From the NCBI RefSeq assembly GCF_016406325.1, contig NZ_CP066370.1, forward strand, positions 3,906,001-3,970,000: a stretch of 64,000 nucleotides of DNA, given 5' to 3'. Position numbers and translations under genes: made by a program. Below the pieces are notes generated by a model, which had not been told where the DNA came from, did no database searches, and saw only the letters and a list, made by a program, of their open reading frames with translations. The stretch comes from Shewanella putrefaciens. Lineage in GTDB: Bacteria > Pseudomonadota > Gammaproteobacteria > Enterobacterales > Shewanellaceae. Each line of letters opens with the position of its first letter. Position 1 is the stretch's first letter. Below, piece by piece: positions 55,179 through 64,000 of this stretch.

Positions 55179-55862
55179 TTACACCCCGAGCAACAGACTA
55201 TGCAGTTCTTGATGGGAGCGCACTTGATAGTGCGGAGTAATCCCTGCGGGCACATCGTGGCCATGGACGTTATACCAACAAGTATGAATCCCTGCATTGA
55301 TACCGCCTTGAATATCGGAATGCGGGTTATCGCCGACCATAAGCACAGTTTCACGCTCAGGATGCCCCATCAATTCAAAGGCATGTTCGAAGATACCCAC
55401 ATCGGGTTTTGCCATGCCGACTTTTTCTGAAATCACTAAAATATCAAAATGATGCTGTAAGCCTGTGCGCTCTAATCGCACGGTTTGTAGCTCAGTAAAA
55501 CCGTTGGTGATGATGCCTAATTTAGCCTTACCTTGCAGCGCGGCTAACAACTCGCGCGCACCAGGTAGCGGAGCACAAATTTCAGCCATAGCAGATAAAA
55601 AGGCACTATTGAGCGCTTGCGGCGCTACCGCAAGTTTGGCAGCCCAAGGCTCGAAACGTGTGGTTTGCAATTCGGCAGCAGTGATTTTACCGTCTTGATA
55701 GTCAACCCATAGCGGTTTATTAACTAACTGATACTCATCAAAATCCGCTTGAGTAAAATCGACCCCAAACTCACCAAACATCAACTTAAGCCCTTTTAAG
55801 GCATCGAAATAAAATAGGGTTTCGTCGGCATCGAACAGAATCCATTGGTATGGCAATGACAT
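55179..55862 (-). CDS. yjjG: HAD-superfamily nucleotidase YjjG-like
   Basis: A 227-residue HAD phosphatase resembling YjjG, a pyrimidine nucleoside-monophosphate 5'-nucleotidase that removes non-canonical nucleotides. Motif I is DADETLF (nucleophile Asp11, acid Asp13), motif II is ITNGF, motif III Lys is in VGMAKPDVGIF, and motif IV is VGDNPHSDIQGG. The helical cap lies between about 20 and 95. Convergent with the ERCC4 gene after 28 bp. Confidence 0.85.
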   Translation of the reverse strand: MSLPYQWILFDADETLFYFDALKGLKLMFGEFGVDFTQADFDEYQLVNKPLWVDYQDGKITAAELQTTRFEPWAAKLAVAPQALNSAFLSAMAEICAPLPGARELLAALQGKAKLGIITNGFTELQTVRLERTGLQHHFDILVISEKVGMAKPDVGIFEHAFELMGHPERETVLMVGDNPHSDIQGGINAGIHTCWYNVHGHDVPAGITPHYQVRSHQELHSLLLGV

Positions 55863-55999
55863 AGGAACTCTCTTTCTAACAAAATAGCTAAGCTAAGATC
55901 CATTCCTATGCCGTTCAGAGGCATCAGAGAATGGTACATCGGCAATTGCGGCACTGCTGCGGCGAGTTGCCGAACAGTAATCAAGATAAGTGATAAACA

Positions 56000-56110
56000 A
56001 TGAGTGATGAATCCAAAAATAACGAGGCTTCACAGTCAACACCCGCAATCAGCAAGTGCATTAGTCTACCTTGCATCAAGGGCAATGATAACCACGATAA
56101 TAAAAACTGA
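56000..56110 (+). CDS. Possible small Cys-containing protein
   Basis: A 36-codon frame, MSDESKNNEASQSTPAISKC then ISLPCIKGNDNHDNKN, with an unconvincing ribosome site. The polar leader followed by a Cys-Pro-Cys-type segment is reminiscent of DUF1289 proteins but is truncated before their cysteine cluster. It may be a decayed gene. It lies in the 302-bp spacer between yjjG and the LysR gene, which otherwise shows nothing. Confidence 0.25.
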   Translation: MSDESKNNEASQSTPAISKCISLPCIKGNDNHDNKN

Positions 56111-56164
56111 CTGTTGAGGTATTATCAACAATAATGGCAGGGGGCGAGATAATCTAAGGACACC

Positions 56165-57049
56165 ATGGAGCACTTTTCGGCATTACCTATTTTTGTCACT
56201 GTAGTGGAATGCGGTAGTTTTTCCGCTGCAGGGCAAAAGCTTGGGTTGAGTAAATCGGCAGTGAGTAAACGTATTACCCTATTAGAACAAAGTCTGGGTA
56301 TTCAACTCCTACACCGTACTACTCGCAGCTTAAGTCTTACCGAAGCGGGCGCCCGCTATTACAACTATGTTTGCCCCGCCGTTCAGCTCGCCCAAGAAGG
56401 ATTGGATGCGATATCCGAATTGCAACAAGCACCCCAAGGTCATCTACGAATTTCGGTGCCTATGGTGTTTGGTCGCGTGTATATTGCGCCATTAATAGCT
56501 GAATTTTTAAGACGATACCCCGATATCCAGCTACAAATGCACATGGATGACAAGACCACAGACTTAATTACTGGCGGCTTTGATTTAGCCATTCGTATCG
56601 GCGAATTACCAGACTCAAGCCTTATCGCCCGTAAACTCGCACCTTGTTTAAGCGTCATTTGCGCCGCCAAAGATTACCTCGCACAACATGGCTTACCCAG
56701 CACACCTGCGGCATTAACACAGCACAACTGCTTGTTTTACTCTTATTTTCAAGATGGTGTGGAATGGAGCTTCCAAAGTCCCAATGGCGTGCAACGCGTT
56801 CAGCCCAAAGGCAACTATCAGGTCAACAATAGTGACGCCATCCATCAAGCCTGCCTCGATGGCTTAGGTATCGCCAACCTACCGCGATTTATTGTAGAGC
56901 CCGATCTACAAACCGGACGTTTACAAGCGTTACTCACTGACTATCCGCTACCAGAACACGGTATTTATGCGGTTTATCCGCAGCGGAAATATTTGCCGAC
57001 AAAAGTGAGCGTATTGATAGCGTTTTTGATGGAGAAATTAGGGAAGTAG
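56165..57049 (+). CDS. LysR-family transcriptional regulator
   Basis: A 294-residue LysR protein: N-terminal winged helix-turn-helix (about 1-60, FVTVVECGSFSAAGQKLGLSKSAVSKRITLLE) and an effector-binding domain (about 90-290), with GFDLAIRIGELPDSSLIARKL typical of the CrgA/YafC-like subgroup. No divergently placed target operon is present apart from the distant yjjG, so its target cannot be named. Its stop is 3 bp from that of the convergent helicase gene. Confidence 0.88.
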   Translation: MEHFSALPIFVTVVECGSFSAAGQKLGLSKSAVSKRITLLEQSLGIQLLHRTTRSLSLTEAGARYYNYVCPAVQLAQEGLDAISELQQAPQGHLRISVPMVFGRVYIAPLIAEFLRRYPDIQLQMHMDDKTTDLITGGFDLAIRIGELPDSSLIARKLAPCLSVICAAKDYLAQHGLPSTPAALTQHNCLFYSYFQDGVEWSFQSPNGVQRVQPKGNYQVNNSDAIHQACLDGLGIANLPRFIVEPDLQTGRLQALLTDYPLPEHGIYAVYPQRKYLPTKVSVLIAFLMEKLGK

Positions 57050-57052
57050 TAC

Positions 57053-60000
57053 TTAGCCCACAGCCAGTTTAGCCGCGTCATGCCACATTACATCAGGGAT
57101 TGGCTGTTCTAATCGCCATGTAACATTCATGGGTTGTGAACCGTTATGGCTGACATAATGTACTTTACCAAAATTCATAAATCCCATCGTGCGGCCATTT
57201 TCATCTTTTGACTGCTCTCGAACAAACAACAACACGGTTTTCCCCTGCTTTTGTTGCTCAATATAACTCAGGCCTCTACCTCGTTCTGGCCGTGCGCTAT
57301 TTTGCGATTGCCAGTGGAATAGATGTTCACTAATAGCATAGTCGTGATACATGGTTGTCGGTGAAAACTGCTTCTCTGATTTATTTAACGTAACAAATAA
57401 ACACTCAAGGTTTTGCTCATTAATCGCAAGCACACCTTCTCTTGAAGGAGATTTAGCAGCAAACGTGCTTGCACCCATCGCCGCTAAAATCTGCTCGCGA
57501 GTATAACGAGAATGTACTTTCAATGCGCTGGGCTGCGGTAATTCCAAATCCATTTCTTGATGGTGTATCCGATTAATCAGTATCGCCAACACAGATAACA
57601 ACTCTTCCTGCAACGGTTTATTGCGTAACATCAGCAAGCTAGCAGCTAAACTGTTCACATTTAAAGCCGTACCTGACTTATCCCAAAAGTTGTAATGACA
57701 CATCAAAGCAAACTGATTTTGAATAGGATCCACCCCAGTAAAGACAAAATCATTTTCGCATAACTGTTTGATAAATTTTAAATAGGATAATGATGTGCAA
57801 CTGAGTAAGTGGAAGTTAATCGCGCGATAATAAGCCTTGGCTAAATCGGGCTGAACTGCAGGTTCTGCAATCTTATTCCCCTGAACGGCCTCGACTAATA
57901 AAGTCCATCCACATTGGCCATTAATCTTTATTCGATAAACATCTTCCAAGGTCACTTGCGGGTTAAGGCGTAAAAAATTGCCTAGCGTGAGCGGCAAGTT
58001 AGTCTGATGTTTAAAGTTTGCCATTAGACTGGTTAATCGATTGGCATTGAGTGTTGCGCGGCTAATATTGCGCAAAATCATCGACTGCGCTTTTTCCTCA
58101 AGTTCAATTCGACACCCTAGCGGGAGATGCGGAAAGTCATTCAGAATTTCATCTTTAATCGACTGATTGGTTTTACCGACTAACGCTCTAAATTTCTGTG
58201 AAAAATCATATTCATCGCGTGAATTTCCGACAAAATCTAATATTGTGCAGCACTGCTTATCATCGGTGAGACGCAAGCCACGCCCAAGTTGCTGCAGGAA
58301 TATGGTCAAGCTTTCCGTTGGCCGTAAAAACAACAAGGTGTCCACTTCTGGAATGTCGACACCTTCGTTAAAAATATCCACCACACACAAAATGGATAAT
58401 TTGCCACTGACCAAGCTCTGCCGCTTTTGTTGCCGTTCAGAGCTATTATCACTGGTCAGCACATCGGCGCTGATCCCCGCCAAATTGAACTTCTTCGCCA
58501 TATACTCGGCGTGTTCCTTGGTTACACAAAAGGCTAACGCTTTAATATTGTCTATATCAGTTACGGTTTCAGCTAGGCTGCGAATAATGCGCGTCACGCG
58601 TTGTTCATTGTGAGTGTATAAATTGCTCAGCTCAGCGACGTCATAACGACCACTGCTCCAACTTAACTTGCTAAGGTCGGTGTTATCATCGATCGCAAAA
58701 TATTGAAATGGACATAAATGCCGTTGATTAATGGCTTCTGGTAAACGTATTTCAGCGGCAATGACACCGCAGAAGTCAGCCAAAATATCGACACCATCAT
58801 ACCGTTCAGGGGTTGCCGTGAGCCCAAGTAAAATCGTCGGCTCAAAATGAGCTAATAGCCCACGGTAACTATTCGCAGCAACGTGATGGACTTCATCAAT
58901 AACAATATAATCATAAAAATCAGCAGCTAATGGTAAGTTATCAAGTTGCAGATTCAAGCTTTGGATAGATGCGAATAAATGTTTGTAACTATTAGGTTTA
59001 TGCTCTGCCACCCATAGCTCGCCAAATTGATTATTCTTTAACACACCGCGATAAGCACTGAGAGCTTGCTGTAAAATTTCTTGCCTATGAGCAACGAATA
59101 GAAAATTGGCTTCTGGATGCAGCTTATAAAACCGCGCGAAATCGAACGCAGAAATAATCGTCTTACCCGTGCCTGTTGCAGCGACGATGAGATTTTTAAA
59201 ACGGCCATGAACGCTTCGCTCTACTGCAAGCTGTTCGAGGATTTCTCGCTGATGCGCAAACGGCTTAATGTCAAAATGAAATGAGCTCAATTCAGTGCCA
59301 CTGCCTTTCGCTTCTTTGAGCGCATTGTTTAACTTTTCTTTACTGTTCGCATCACCGCTAAAAAGCTCAAATTCGTTCGATTGCCAGTAAGTTTCAAATG
59401 TACTGAGTGATTTCTCAATGATATGGGGAATTTCTTGGGTGGTGATCTTAAGATTCCACTCAAGCCCGCTGGTCAATGCTGAATGCGATAAATTTGAAGA
59501 ACCGATATAACCGGTATGAAAACCCGTATTCCGTAAAAATAAATAGGACTTTGCATGCAGCCTTTCGCGTTTAGTGTTGTAACTTAATTTGACTTGGGTA
59601 TTGGGTAAATTGGCTAGAAACTCGACGGCTTTAGCATCCGTTGCCCCCATATAAGATGTAGTGATGATGCGTAACTCTTTACCACTGCGTGTAAACTCCT
59701 CAAGTTCATGCTTGAAGATGCGAATCCCCGCCCACTTGATAAATGACACCAGCCAATAGATTTTATCTGATGAGCGGATCTCACGTTTAAGCTCACTCTC
59801 AAGCGATAATCCAGCATTACTACCACAAAAAAGCTCACTCTGAGTGAGCCCCGTTAATGGAAATATGGCGGCCGTATATTTAGGTAAATCAGTTGCAATA
59901 GGATTTTGCTTGTTAAAGAGAGCCGTAAGTATCCTACCTTGGCTATCAATGAGATTTTCATCAATAAAATCATCATCGTTAATGTGTTCTTTGAGCCACA

Positions 60001-60220
60001 TCACTAACCGATTAGCCAAACTGATTTGATTGATAACTTGGTTTTCATCTGCGGGAACAGAATTAATAACATATTCAATTATTTTAGTAAGAAAACGTGA
60101 GAGCCAAACACTTGCCTCAGCAACTTCTAGCTTCCTTTCTCCAATAAAAAATATGTCCTTATCTAAGCGCTGCTCAACGAGTTGAGTAATAAGCTTTTCG
60201 TAAATCCCGACCTGTTCCAT
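57053..60220 (-). CDS. PLD-nuclease-like / SF2 helicase / DUF3427 protein
   Basis: A 1055-residue multidomain protein from ATG 60220 (the frame is open to 60277). An N-terminal region of about 130 residues is followed by a phospholipase-D-like domain (HAKSYLF with GSSNLSHSAL, about 220-250), a superfamily 2 helicase with AATGTGKT (about 346-353), DEVHH (about 443), GLTATPERYDG and QQLGRGLRL, and a C-terminal DUF3427 region (about 760-1055). Such PLD-helicase-DUF3427 proteins are scattered among bacteria and often sit in accessory or defence regions; the substrate is unknown. Only one HxK motif is visible, so nuclease activity would need a dimer. It lies 220 bp downstream of fic on the same strand. 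Confidence 0.85.
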   Translation of the reverse strand: MEQVGIYEKLITQLVEQRLDKDIFFIGERKLEVAEASVWLSRFLTKIIEYVINSVPADENQVINQISLANRLVMWLKEHINDDDFIDENLIDSQGRILTALFNKQNPIATDLPKYTAAIFPLTGLTQSELFCGSNAGLSLESELKREIRSSDKIYWLVSFIKWAGIRIFKHELEEFTRSGKELRIITTSYMGATDAKAVEFLANLPNTQVKLSYNTKRERLHAKSYLFLRNTGFHTGYIGSSNLSHSALTSGLEWNLKITTQEIPHIIEKSLSTFETYWQSNEFELFSGDANSKEKLNNALKEAKGSGTELSSFHFDIKPFAHQREILEQLAVERSVHGRFKNLIVAATGTGKTIISAFDFARFYKLHPEANFLFVAHRQEILQQALSAYRGVLKNNQFGELWVAEHKPNSYKHLFASIQSLNLQLDNLPLAADFYDYIVIDEVHHVAANSYRGLLAHFEPTILLGLTATPERYDGVDILADFCGVIAAEIRLPEAINQRHLCPFQYFAIDDNTDLSKLSWSSGRYDVAELSNLYTHNEQRVTRIIRSLAETVTDIDNIKALAFCVTKEHAEYMAKKFNLAGISADVLTSDNSSERQQKRQSLVSGKLSILCVVDIFNEGVDIPEVDTLLFLRPTESLTIFLQQLGRGLRLTDDKQCCTILDFVGNSRDEYDFSQKFRALVGKTNQSIKDEILNDFPHLPLGCRIELEEKAQSMILRNISRATLNANRLTSLMANFKHQTNLPLTLGNFLRLNPQVTLEDVYRIKINGQCGWTLLVEAVQGNKIAEPAVQPDLAKAYYRAINFHLLSCTSLSYLKFIKQLCENDFVFTGVDPIQNQFALMCHYNFWDKSGTALNVNSLAASLLMLRNKPLQEELLSVLAILINRIHHQEMDLELPQPSALKVHSRYTREQILAAMGASTFAAKSPSREGVLAINEQNLECLFVTLNKSEKQFSPTTMYHDYAISEHLFHWQSQNSARPERGRGLSYIEQQKQGKTVLLFVREQSKDENGRTMGFMNFGKVHYVSHNGSQPMNVTWRLEQPIPDVMWHDAAKLAVG

Positions 60221-60442
60221 AGCCAGATATGCCCCAAGACTAACAATCAAAGTTGTAGCGAATATATCACATAACAATTTGATTCAAATTGCGATTTGTA
60301 GAATGGTTTTGTCTTTTTCGATAGGGAGTTAATACTGCTTGGCTTTAAACTAATCGATTACTTACGACATAGGCCGTCATTCCACGCGGAAAAGATGTTC
60401 TGCAGGTGATCATTGAGCACCACCACAAAGGTAAACTTGCCT

Positions 60443-61558
60443 CTACTTCCCACTCGGCAATAAGTACCTCGTACTTCGGCCACCAGCGTCGGCTTTTACT
60501 AAAAAGCCTTGCTCGACCATTTGCGCAAAATGACGGGTGGCGGTGGCGCGACTCACCTTAGTGACCTTTTGATATTGGCTACTATTAATCCCTAGTTCAA
60601 AATCGCCGTCTAACATCCGATTGAGTATTTTGGCTTGCTCTTGACTCAATAAAGATGGGTCGACACTTTGCCAATACTGCGTTTTCGACAGCGTTCTGCT
60701 CACATCTGCCATCGCATTGAGTAAGCAATCATTGAGGGTTTCAAAAAACCATACTAACCAAGGAGTAATATCGACACTGCCCCTTTGGGTAGACTCTAAA
60801 ATGTCATAGTAAGCTTGGCGACGAGCAAGAATACTGACCGACATAGCGTAAAAACGAATTGAGCGTTTTTCCGCTTGCGCCAAAGCCAAATCGGTCAATA
60901 AACGCGTAATGCGCCCATTACCGTCATCAAGCGGATGCAGAGTCACAAACCAAAGGTGAGTTATCGCCGCACGGATAAGCGGATCTAAGCCCGGCTCTTG
61001 CCGTGAAGCATTAAACCATTCAATAAACTGCGATAGTTCAGCGTCCAAAGTGGATCGAGAGGGTGCCTCAAAATGCACCATCGGTTTATCGATCCGGCCT
61101 GAGACAACTTGCATAGGTATATCGCCACGTAGTGCTCCACCAATAACGGGGTTAAACAGCGTATAACCCTGGGGAAATAACTGTTTATGCCAACCTAATA
61201 TCCGCTCGAGGGTTAACTCTGTATCTAAATTTTTTAAGGCATCGAGCATAATGTCAGCCAAACCATCGGTTTGTGCTGTGGTCGGATACGGTTTGTCTTC
61301 GGACACGCCGAGTTTTTTAGCCAAGGATGAGCGCACCGAGGCCGCATTGAGCTTTTCACCTTCGATGGCACTGGAATGGATAATGTTAGCGAGTAAGGTG
61401 TCGAGTGCAGCATCTGAAGTTAACAGGCTGTCGTCGTGACTTAGCATTTGCTTGCCAAGCAGTTGGCCCTGATTGAAATAAACCTGACGCAGTAAGACAT
61501 CAATGCTGCTGGTCTTCCAATGAAATTTAGGCCAATCGGCTTGCTGCCAAATCCACAT
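60443..61558 (-). CDS. Fic-domain AMP transferase with DUF4172 N-terminus and winged helix
   Basis: A 371-residue Fic protein. N-terminal DUF4172-type region (MWIWQQADWPKFHW) with the self-inhibitory motif SSAIEGEK (62-69), whose Glu blocks ATP binding (class II Fic). The Fic core motif is HPLDDGNGRITR (208-219), with Leu in place of the usual Phe but all catalytic His/Asp/Asn/Arg positions kept. A C-terminal winged-helix segment (about 305-365: INSSQYQKVTKVSRATATRHFAQMVEQGFL) suggests DNA binding. It is predicted to AMPylate an unknown target and perhaps bind its own promoter, where three palindromes occur. Confidence 0.9.
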   Translation of the reverse strand: MWIWQQADWPKFHWKTSSIDVLLRQVYFNQGQLLGKQMLSHDDSLLTSDAALDTLLANIIHSSAIEGEKLNAASVRSSLAKKLGVSEDKPYPTTAQTDGLADIMLDALKNLDTELTLERILGWHKQLFPQGYTLFNPVIGGALRGDIPMQVVSGRIDKPMVHFEAPSRSTLDAELSQFIEWFNASRQEPGLDPLIRAAITHLWFVTLHPLDDGNGRITRLLTDLALAQAEKRSIRFYAMSVSILARRQAYYDILESTQRGSVDITPWLVWFFETLNDCLLNAMADVSRTLSKTQYWQSVDPSLLSQEQAKILNRMLDGDFELGINSSQYQKVTKVSRATATRHFAQMVEQGFLVKADAGGRSTRYLLPSGK

Positions 61559-61569
61559 ATCTTACCCCG

Positions 61570-61666
61570 TGAGTCGAATAATAAGTCTATTCTACTCACA
61601 TAATGAGGCGATTAACAAACTTATTCGCCTCACTTTATGAGTCGAATAACACAAATAATCGCCTCA
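61570..61666. promoter_or_regulatory. Three phased 29-bp palindromes upstream of fic
   Basis: Inverted repeats at 61570-61598, 61604-61632 and 61638-61666, each with arms of the form TGAG[TG]CGA[AT]TA and its complement around a short centre. Their centres (61584, 61618, 61652) are exactly 34 bp apart. The first begins 12 bp before the fic ATG on the minus strand. This is the layout of a cooperative autoregulatory operator; the Fic C-terminal winged helix is the obvious candidate binder, by inference. Confidence 0.8.
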
Positions 61667-61870
61667 TCTAGCCCAAATGCTTATAGAGTAAAAGGATTTG
61701 TGCTGTTGATATGCTCCCGCAGGATGGTGCAGACACACAGACAACAGCTTTGCACTGCTAAAACCTGTGGGCTGCGATATACTGCTGGCGTTGATAAACA
61801 CTCATATTAAAACCAATTTTGCACATTAATCGCGACAACCACGCTAACTAGAATATGCTGAGCCCATTCC

Positions 61871-62704
61871 ATGCCTGATAACGCAAACATAGCCGCCTCT
61901 CATACTCAGGCGCATGGCAGTAGCTATGATGACAAGCCTGCTCAGCCACAGTGCGATTCGATTAAGCTAAATGAAATCGGGCCAAATTTACTTGAGCCAA
62001 GTGCAATCGAACCAAGTGCAACCAAGCAAAATGCACTTAAGCATGAGTCAGTGGTTGCCGAACAAAAACAGAAGGTTATTTTTATCGGCTTGCCTAGAAC
62101 TGGGACAACGAGCGTAAGCGTGGCGCTATTGGAGCAAGGGCTTAAAGTGGCGCATATGGCTTTTACCAAAGAAGCCTTTATGCAGGCAGATGCGATTTCA
62201 GATGCACCTTGTTTTAGTGATTTCAAGCAGTTAGATGAGTTATTCCCCAAAGCCAAGTTTGTCTATCTTGACCGCGAGTTAGATTCTTGGGTGCCGTCAA
62301 TGCAGATGTTACTCAGTCGAATGCTGCCACATTTAGATGCAAAAATCGGACGTTTCCACCCAATAATGAAGCGCAGTTTTCGCCATACCTTTGGCGTAGG
62401 TGTAGTCGAAAACCCGCAGGATGAACAACATCTTATCGATTGTTATCAACACCATAAAACAGAGGTGTTTAACTACTTTGCGGGCAGACAGGACTTGCTA
62501 AGTATCGATGTCAGCCAGCAAGGTGCACTCGGTCAGCTATTGGCGTTTATGGAATTAACCAGCGCCGAAAATCACAATCTGAGTTTTCCTAAGCTCAATG
62601 TCGGCCGCAATGTGGCCAGTTGGGATGAATATAAACATCCCAATAAGATCAGTGCTAATGCAGCGGGGCCTGAAAAGCGTAAATACTTTGATTACAAGGT
62701 CTAG
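61871..62704 (+). CDS. Sulfotransferase-family protein
   Basis: A 277-residue protein with the 5'-phosphosulfate-binding loop FIGLPRTGTTSVSVAL (71-86) and a later YLDRELDSWVPSMQ, as in the P-loop sulfotransferase family that resembles eukaryotic type enzymes. The first 66 residues are low in complexity (LEPSAIEPSAT) and probably disordered; the ATG at 61871 may not be the true start. Acceptor unknown. Faces away from fic and converges with the kinase-like gene, 17 bp from its end. Confidence 0.8.
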   Translation: MPDNANIAASHTQAHGSSYDDKPAQPQCDSIKLNEIGPNLLEPSAIEPSATKQNALKHESVVAEQKQKVIFIGLPRTGTTSVSVALLEQGLKVAHMAFTKEAFMQADAISDAPCFSDFKQLDELFPKAKFVYLDRELDSWVPSMQMLLSRMLPHLDAKIGRFHPIMKRSFRHTFGVGVVENPQDEQHLIDCYQHHKTEVFNYFAGRQDLLSIDVSQQGALGQLLAFMELTSAENHNLSFPKLNVGRNVASWDEYKHPNKISANAAGPEKRKYFDYKV

Positions 62705-62721
62705 ATTTTTGCAGCTAGAGT

Positions 62722-63819
62722 CTAGGAATGCTCAACCGCAGATAAGGGATTAAGCTCAAAACACGCTTTAAGTGCCACATCTTGGTCGAGTAGACTTTGA
62801 TATAAGGTAAACTGGTTGGCAGCGCGATCGAGATTATGGCCTTCACGATGGATATGGAAATACACATCACCGTTAAGATAATCCGTTAAAAAACGCACAC
62901 CTATCATCAAACAAATCACTCTGGCACCCAACCATAGACTGCGTTTTTCAACTTCGGTCAATACATCGCCAAGTTCACTTAAATACCCACGACAAATCGC
63001 GGCGAAGATCGACTGGCGCACTTTAACATTTTCAAGGGCGGTGGAATCCTCTGCCTCGGGCGAACAAAAGGTACGCACCATATCGCCAAAGTCATACATT
63101 AGATGACCCTTCATGCAGGTGTCTAAGTCGATAATTGCCATACTGGACATATCGCGTTTATCAAATAGCATATTGTTGATTTTTGTGTCGTTATGGCAAA
63201 TTCGTAGCGGTAGTTTTGGGGATATTTCAGCTAATTCATCCAATAAGGCCTGTTGGGACAAAGCATAATCGACCCAATGGCGGCAGAATGCTAAGCGATG
63301 TTGGCTATCGAGTTCAACCGCTTGTTTTAGCAAGGCCATGCGTCCTGGTAAATGGTGAAATTGAGGGATTACATCTTCAAGCTGAGTCGCATCAAAATCA
63401 CTTAACGCCGAGGCAAAATGTCCAAAGGCCTTGGCGGCCATTTCCGCTTCTTTTTCCGATTTAACAACTTCAATGCTATGGCTATGGGGCAAATAACTAA
63501 TTGCACGCCAGAATCCTTGCTCACCTAAATCGAGTGCTAATTCACCTTCTTTGGTCAAGCAAGGACTCACGACTTTTAAGCCATACTGTTGTTGCAATGC
63601 CTTAGCGCATAAATGATGGCTGATTTTATCCGCATTACTCACTAAAGCCTGTGGCATTTTAAATACTTGTGTATTAATGCGCTGCAGCACTAGCTCACCT
63701 GTCGGCCAACGCACTAATAGGGTTTCGTTAATATGCCCATTACCCAAAGCTGAGATTTTTGCTTCCGTTGCATCAATGCCAAAATGAGGCAATACAAACT
63801 GCCTGATGAGTTTAATCAC
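62722..63819 (-). CDS. APH-fold kinase, NahK-like (N-acetylhexosamine kinase family)
   Basis: A 365-residue phosphotransferase with N-terminal nucleotide-binding lobe (ISALGNGHINETLLVRW) and the catalytic loop CHNDTKINNML (His209, Asp211, Asn216), metal site IIDLDT (Asp231/233) and YDFGDMVRTF. The segments FGHFASALSDFDATQLEDVIPQFHHLPGR and RGYL resemble N-acetylhexosamine 1-kinases, as I recall that family. It starts with GTG 63819 and overlaps the upstream nucleotidyltransferase by 8 nt. Together they could make an NDP-sugar from a free amino sugar, by inference. Confidence 0.78.
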   Translation of the reverse strand: MIKLIRQFVLPHFGIDATEAKISALGNGHINETLLVRWPTGELVLQRINTQVFKMPQALVSNADKISHHLCAKALQQQYGLKVVSPCLTKEGELALDLGEQGFWRAISYLPHSHSIEVVKSEKEAEMAAKAFGHFASALSDFDATQLEDVIPQFHHLPGRMALLKQAVELDSQHRLAFCRHWVDYALSQQALLDELAEISPKLPLRICHNDTKINNMLFDKRDMSSMAIIDLDTCMKGHLMYDFGDMVRTFCSPEAEDSTALENVKVRQSIFAAICRGYLSELGDVLTEVEKRSLWLGARVICLMIGVRFLTDYLNGDVYFHIHREGHNLDRAANQFTLYQSLLDQDVALKACFELNPLSAVEHS

Positions 63820-64000
63820 TCAGTAACTCCACTAATTTTTGCTTTACCCAGACAGTATCCTGCGGATAGGTGACACAGAGCCAAGGCTCTGAGGCAATAT
63901 CAACACAAACAGCGACACCTTGCTCAATCCCAGCTTGTACCACGGCTGGTAGATAACATTCAGACTTAGGTTGCTGGCCTTCCAGCGCAATAAATTGACT
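63812..64000 (-). CDS. Sugar nucleotidyltransferase-like protein (C-terminal end only)
   Basis: The last 62 codons of a gene that enters from the right edge: GQQPKSECYLPAVVQAGIEQ, then CVDIASEPWLCVTYPQD and a terminal VKQKLVELLSD. ECYLPAVV and W-x-x-VTYxxD are found near the end of sugar-1-phosphate nucleotidyltransferase-like proteins that accompany NahK-like kinases. It overlaps the kinase gene, so the two are surely cotranscribed. Identification is limited by the short length. Confidence 0.6.
   Translation of the reverse strand, partial: SQFIALEGQQPKSECYLPAVVQAGIEQGVAVCVDIASEPWLCVTYPQDTVWVKQKLVELLSD

Noticed and set aside
58167..58613. A 148-codon plus-strand ORF inside the helicase gene
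   Set aside because: Antisense shadow; Ser/Leu/Lys-rich composition and no ribosome site.

Overview
The window looks like a chromosomal segment of a Shewanella species. This rests on the BpfA/LapA adhesin operon in the order adhesin, ABC transporter, HlyD, TolC-like, OmpA-like, LapG, LapD, on a five-heme NrfA, and on a gene order resembling the E. coli 85-min region (lysA/lptM/cyaY/cyaA/hemCDXY, the arg-his-pro tRNA operon, ilvLGMDA, ilvC/ilvY, rep). All calls come from reading the sequence; no database search was run.

Layout. 1-8062: lysA (partial), lptM, cyaY, cyaA (frameshifted) and the heme operon hemCDXY. 8063-26655: the biofilm operon bpfA-aggB-aggC-aggA-ompA-like-bpfG-bpfD. The giant adhesin has 11 identical 105-residue repeats, and both bpfA and bpfG carry a +1 frameshift in a G tract. 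26753-27665: a minus-strand tRNA operon (Arg-CCG, His-GTG, two Pro-TGG) with four 96/97-bp degenerate copies of tRNA-Pro. 27812-40205: a GAF/GGDEF/EAL-like protein, rep, ubiK, nnrS-nrfA (nitric oxide/nitrite metabolism, NsrR-like site), creD, a PAP2 phosphatase and a Tim44-like protein. 40206-42013: an AT-rich insert with two immunity-type genes and hairpin repeats. 42024-52050: an aminotransferase, ilvLGMDA with leader peptide and attenuator, ilvC and divergent ilvY. 52047-57049: paeA, a cysteine-cluster protein, an XPF-like nuclease, a YjjG-type phosphatase and a LysR regulator. 57053-61666: a PLD-helicase-DUF3427 protein and a Fic protein preceded by three phased palindromes. 61871-64000: a sulfotransferase, a sugar-kinase-like protein and the end of a nucleotidyltransferase.

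How the genes work together. BpfA is exported by AggB/AggC/AggA and held in the outer membrane by its N-terminal retention module. BpfG (periplasmic protease) would release it at a TAAG site unless BpfD, sensing c-di-GMP, sequesters BpfG. The adjacent diguanylate cyclase could supply that signal. ilvGMDA and ilvC encode the branched-chain amino-acid pathway, with attenuation by an Ile/Val/Leu-rich leader and IlvY control of ilvC.

Most notable: three genes (cyaA, bpfA, bpfG) are each broken by one extra G in a run of 7-8 G, which is either homopolymer switching or a consensus-sequence error; the tRNA-Pro-derived repeats inside a tRNA operon; and three 29-bp palindromes at exact 34-bp spacing upstream of fic.
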